NCBI GenBank assembly: GCA_903958265.1
Contig: CAJBSQ010000445.1
Location: 1-6,962 of the forward strand
From: an uncultured Planctomycetaceae bacterium
GTDB lineage: Bacteria; Planctomycetota; Planctomycetia; Pirellulales; UBA1268
DNA: 6,962 nucleotides
Reading direction: 5' to 3'
Position numbers and translations under genes: made by a program. A model generated the notes under the pieces. It did not search any database, was not told where the DNA came from, and worked only from the letters and a program-made list of their open reading frames with translations. Shown piece after piece: positions 6,015-6,962 of the stretch (positions are counted from its first letter, which is position 1; each line of letters opens with the position of its first letter).

Positions 6015-6901
6015 TCATCTTTCCTGCTCCGTGGCGAGCCGTGGCGGCACTGTCACTCATGGCCGGCTATCTCATGGCCGGCTATCTCATGACCGGCCGT
6101 CTCGTCGCCGCGCCGCTGGCGGCGGCCGAGGCCCCCGTGACGCTCCGCTACGCGTACGTGCCGGGGGAGAGCGTGGCGACGCGAGTCGCCCATCGGGCGC
6201 TCACCGAGACGACCATGAATGGCACGACCCAGGCGGTCGAAACCATGACCGACTCGACCAAGACCTGGACGGTGGTCGCCGTCGATGCCGCGGGCGCGGC
6301 CACGCTCGAGCACGCCGTGGACGACGTCACGATGACGTCGCGGACCAGCGACCGTGGCGAGATTCGCTGGACGAGCACGGGGGACGACGAGCCGCCTCCC
6401 GGATACGAGTTGGTGCCGCACAGCCTCGGCGTACCGCTCGTGCGGATGGTCGTGGCTCCCGACGGCCGCGTGCTCGATCGCCGCGAACTCCGTCCCTGCC
6501 CGCCCGCCGCCACCGGCGACCTCGTCGTCGTTCCGCTGCCCGACGGGCCCGTGACGGTGGGAGCCGAGTGGACGATTCCGCAGGAGGTCGTGGTCGAGGT
6601 GCCAAACGGCCCCCGCAAGGCGGTGCGGACCCGGCTGCGCTACCGGCTCGATGCGGTGAAGGATGGCATCGCGACGATTGCCGTCGATACCACGGTGCTG
6701 ACACCGGTGGATGATCCCCGCCTCGAGGCCCGATTGCTGGAACGAATCTGGGACGGCGAGATCCGCTTCGACATCGCGAAGGGCCGTGTCATCTCCCGCC
6801 GGACGGGCATCGACCGCCGCGTCGTCGGCTTCGGTGGCCCGCAGTCGAGCGTCCGCTACAAGGCGAGCCTCGAAGAAACGCCTGTCGAATCAACGAAGTG
6901 A
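6011..6901 (+). CDS. Secreted protein of unknown function
   Basis: I do not recognise this 296-residue protein. It begins with a Sec-type signal peptide: R9 as the positive residue, a hydrophobic core at about 11-36, and a likely signal peptidase I site after AAA (37-39). The core contains the tandem repeat LMAGY-LMAGY-LMTGR. The mature part has no further membrane segment. It is rich in short alternating hydrophobic/polar segments (for example TWTVVAVDAAGAATLEHAVDD at 85-105 read in two halves, and ATIAVDTTVL at 221-230), suggesting mostly beta structure. A G-x-V plus Arg-rich end follows (DIAKGRVISRRTG at 254-266). One cysteine (C163) remains, so no disulphide is expected. The layout recalls the many uncharacterised beta-rich secreted proteins of planctomycetes, but that is an impression. 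ATG 6011 overlaps the nadK stop by four bases, implying coupling; only a weak GGGGTGG (6000-6006) precedes it. ATG 6059 is a less likely in-frame start that would lose the positively charged n-region. Confidence 0.85.
   Translation: MIIFPAPWRAVAALSLMAGYLMAGYLMTGRLVAAPLAAAEAPVTLRYAYVPGESVATRVAHRALTETTMNGTTQAVETMTDSTKTWTVVAVDAAGAATLEHAVDDVTMTSRTSDRGEIRWTSTGDDEPPPGYELVPHSLGVPLVRMVVAPDGRVLDRRELRPCPPAATGDLVVVPLPDGPVTVGAEWTIPQEVVVEVPNGPRKAVRTRLRYRLDAVKDGIATIAVDTTVLTPVDDPRLEARLLERIWDGEIRFDIAKGRVISRRTGIDRRVVGFGGPQSSVRYKASLEETPVESTK
6056..6100 (+). repeat. Three tandem 15-base units inside the signal-peptide coding region
   Basis: CTCATGGCCGGCTAT occurs twice without change (6056-6070 and 6071-6085), followed by a third copy with three differences (6086-6100, CTCATGACCGGCCGT). 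The unit is five codons, so the frame is kept and the protein reads LMAGY, LMAGY, LMTGR within the hydrophobic core of the signal peptide. Copy number changes would alter core length by five residues without breaking the gene. Confidence 0.9.
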
Positions 6902-6914
6902 AGATCGTCGCTCA

Positions 6915-6962
6915 CGACCCCGAGCATTCCCCGGGTAGGCGAGGGGGTCGGCGAACGCTCGC
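6915..6962. repeat. Inverted repeats in the non-coding right end (possible terminator or dispersed palindromic element)
   Basis: CGACCCC at 6915-6921 is the exact inverse complement of GGGGTCG at 6944-6950, separated by 22 bases that include CCCCGGG. A second small hairpin, GCGA (6951-6954) with TCGC (6959-6962), follows at once and may continue past the edge. There is no T-run, so a standard intrinsic terminator is not supported on the plus strand as far as visible. It could form a transcript-end structure after the operon, or be one copy of a REP-like intergenic repeat. Confidence 0.4.

Noticed and set aside
1..6962. CRISPR array, tRNA/rRNA genes, insertion sequence ends, phage or defence genes
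   Set aside because: No spaced direct repeats, cloverleaf-like segments, transposase or defence motifs were found; almost every base belongs to housekeeping genes.

Overview
The window is GC-rich bacterial chromosome (about 70% G+C by eye, codon third positions almost all G or C) carrying ordinary housekeeping genes. The organism looks like a planctomycete of the Pirellulales type. The reasons are wording in the proteins that I associate with that phylum from memory (the DXS motif GICESHAVAFAAG, the NAD kinase motif TPLNPHTLTNR), sparse or weak Shine-Dalgarno sites, and a poorly conserved secreted protein at the end of the operon. No 16S rRNA or other decisive marker is present, so the assignment is moderate at best.

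Layout. Positions 430 to 1 (minus strand) hold the N-terminal third of a major facilitator drug/proton antiporter that runs off the left edge. A 61-base divergent intergenic region follows. Then six genes run on the plus strand to the right end: xseA (492-1742), xseB (1726-2070), a farnesyl-diphosphate-synthase-type prenyltransferase (2216-3133), dxs (3159-5063), nadK (5085-6014) and a secreted protein of unknown function (6011-6901). xseA/xseB and nadK/secreted protein overlap. The ispA-dxs and dxs-nadK gaps are only 25 and 21 bases. The one longer gap (145 bases, xseB to ispA) holds a candidate promoter and a stem-loop followed by T6, so the cluster may be two transcription units: xseAB, and ispA-dxs-nadK-secreted protein. 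The last 61 bases are non-coding with inverted repeats.

How the genes fit together. XseA and XseB are the two subunits of exonuclease VII. DXS makes 1-deoxy-D-xylulose 5-phosphate, the entry compound of the MEP isoprenoid pathway, and the prenyltransferase condenses the resulting C5 units to farnesyl diphosphate. NAD kinase makes NADP, and NADPH is used by DXR, the next MEP step. The order xseA-xseB-ispA-dxs-nadK matches a gene neighbourhood known from many bacteria: xseB-ispA-dxs in E. coli, and xseA-xseB-ispA-dxs-tlyA-nadK in clostridia. Here the tlyA step is absent. I see no defence system, mobile element, CRISPR array or RNA gene. The more unusual points are small: a tandem repeat inside a signal peptide, a possible near-leaderless start for xseA, a structured ispA leader, lineage-specific changes in DXS, and a palindromic tail that may be a dispersed repeat.
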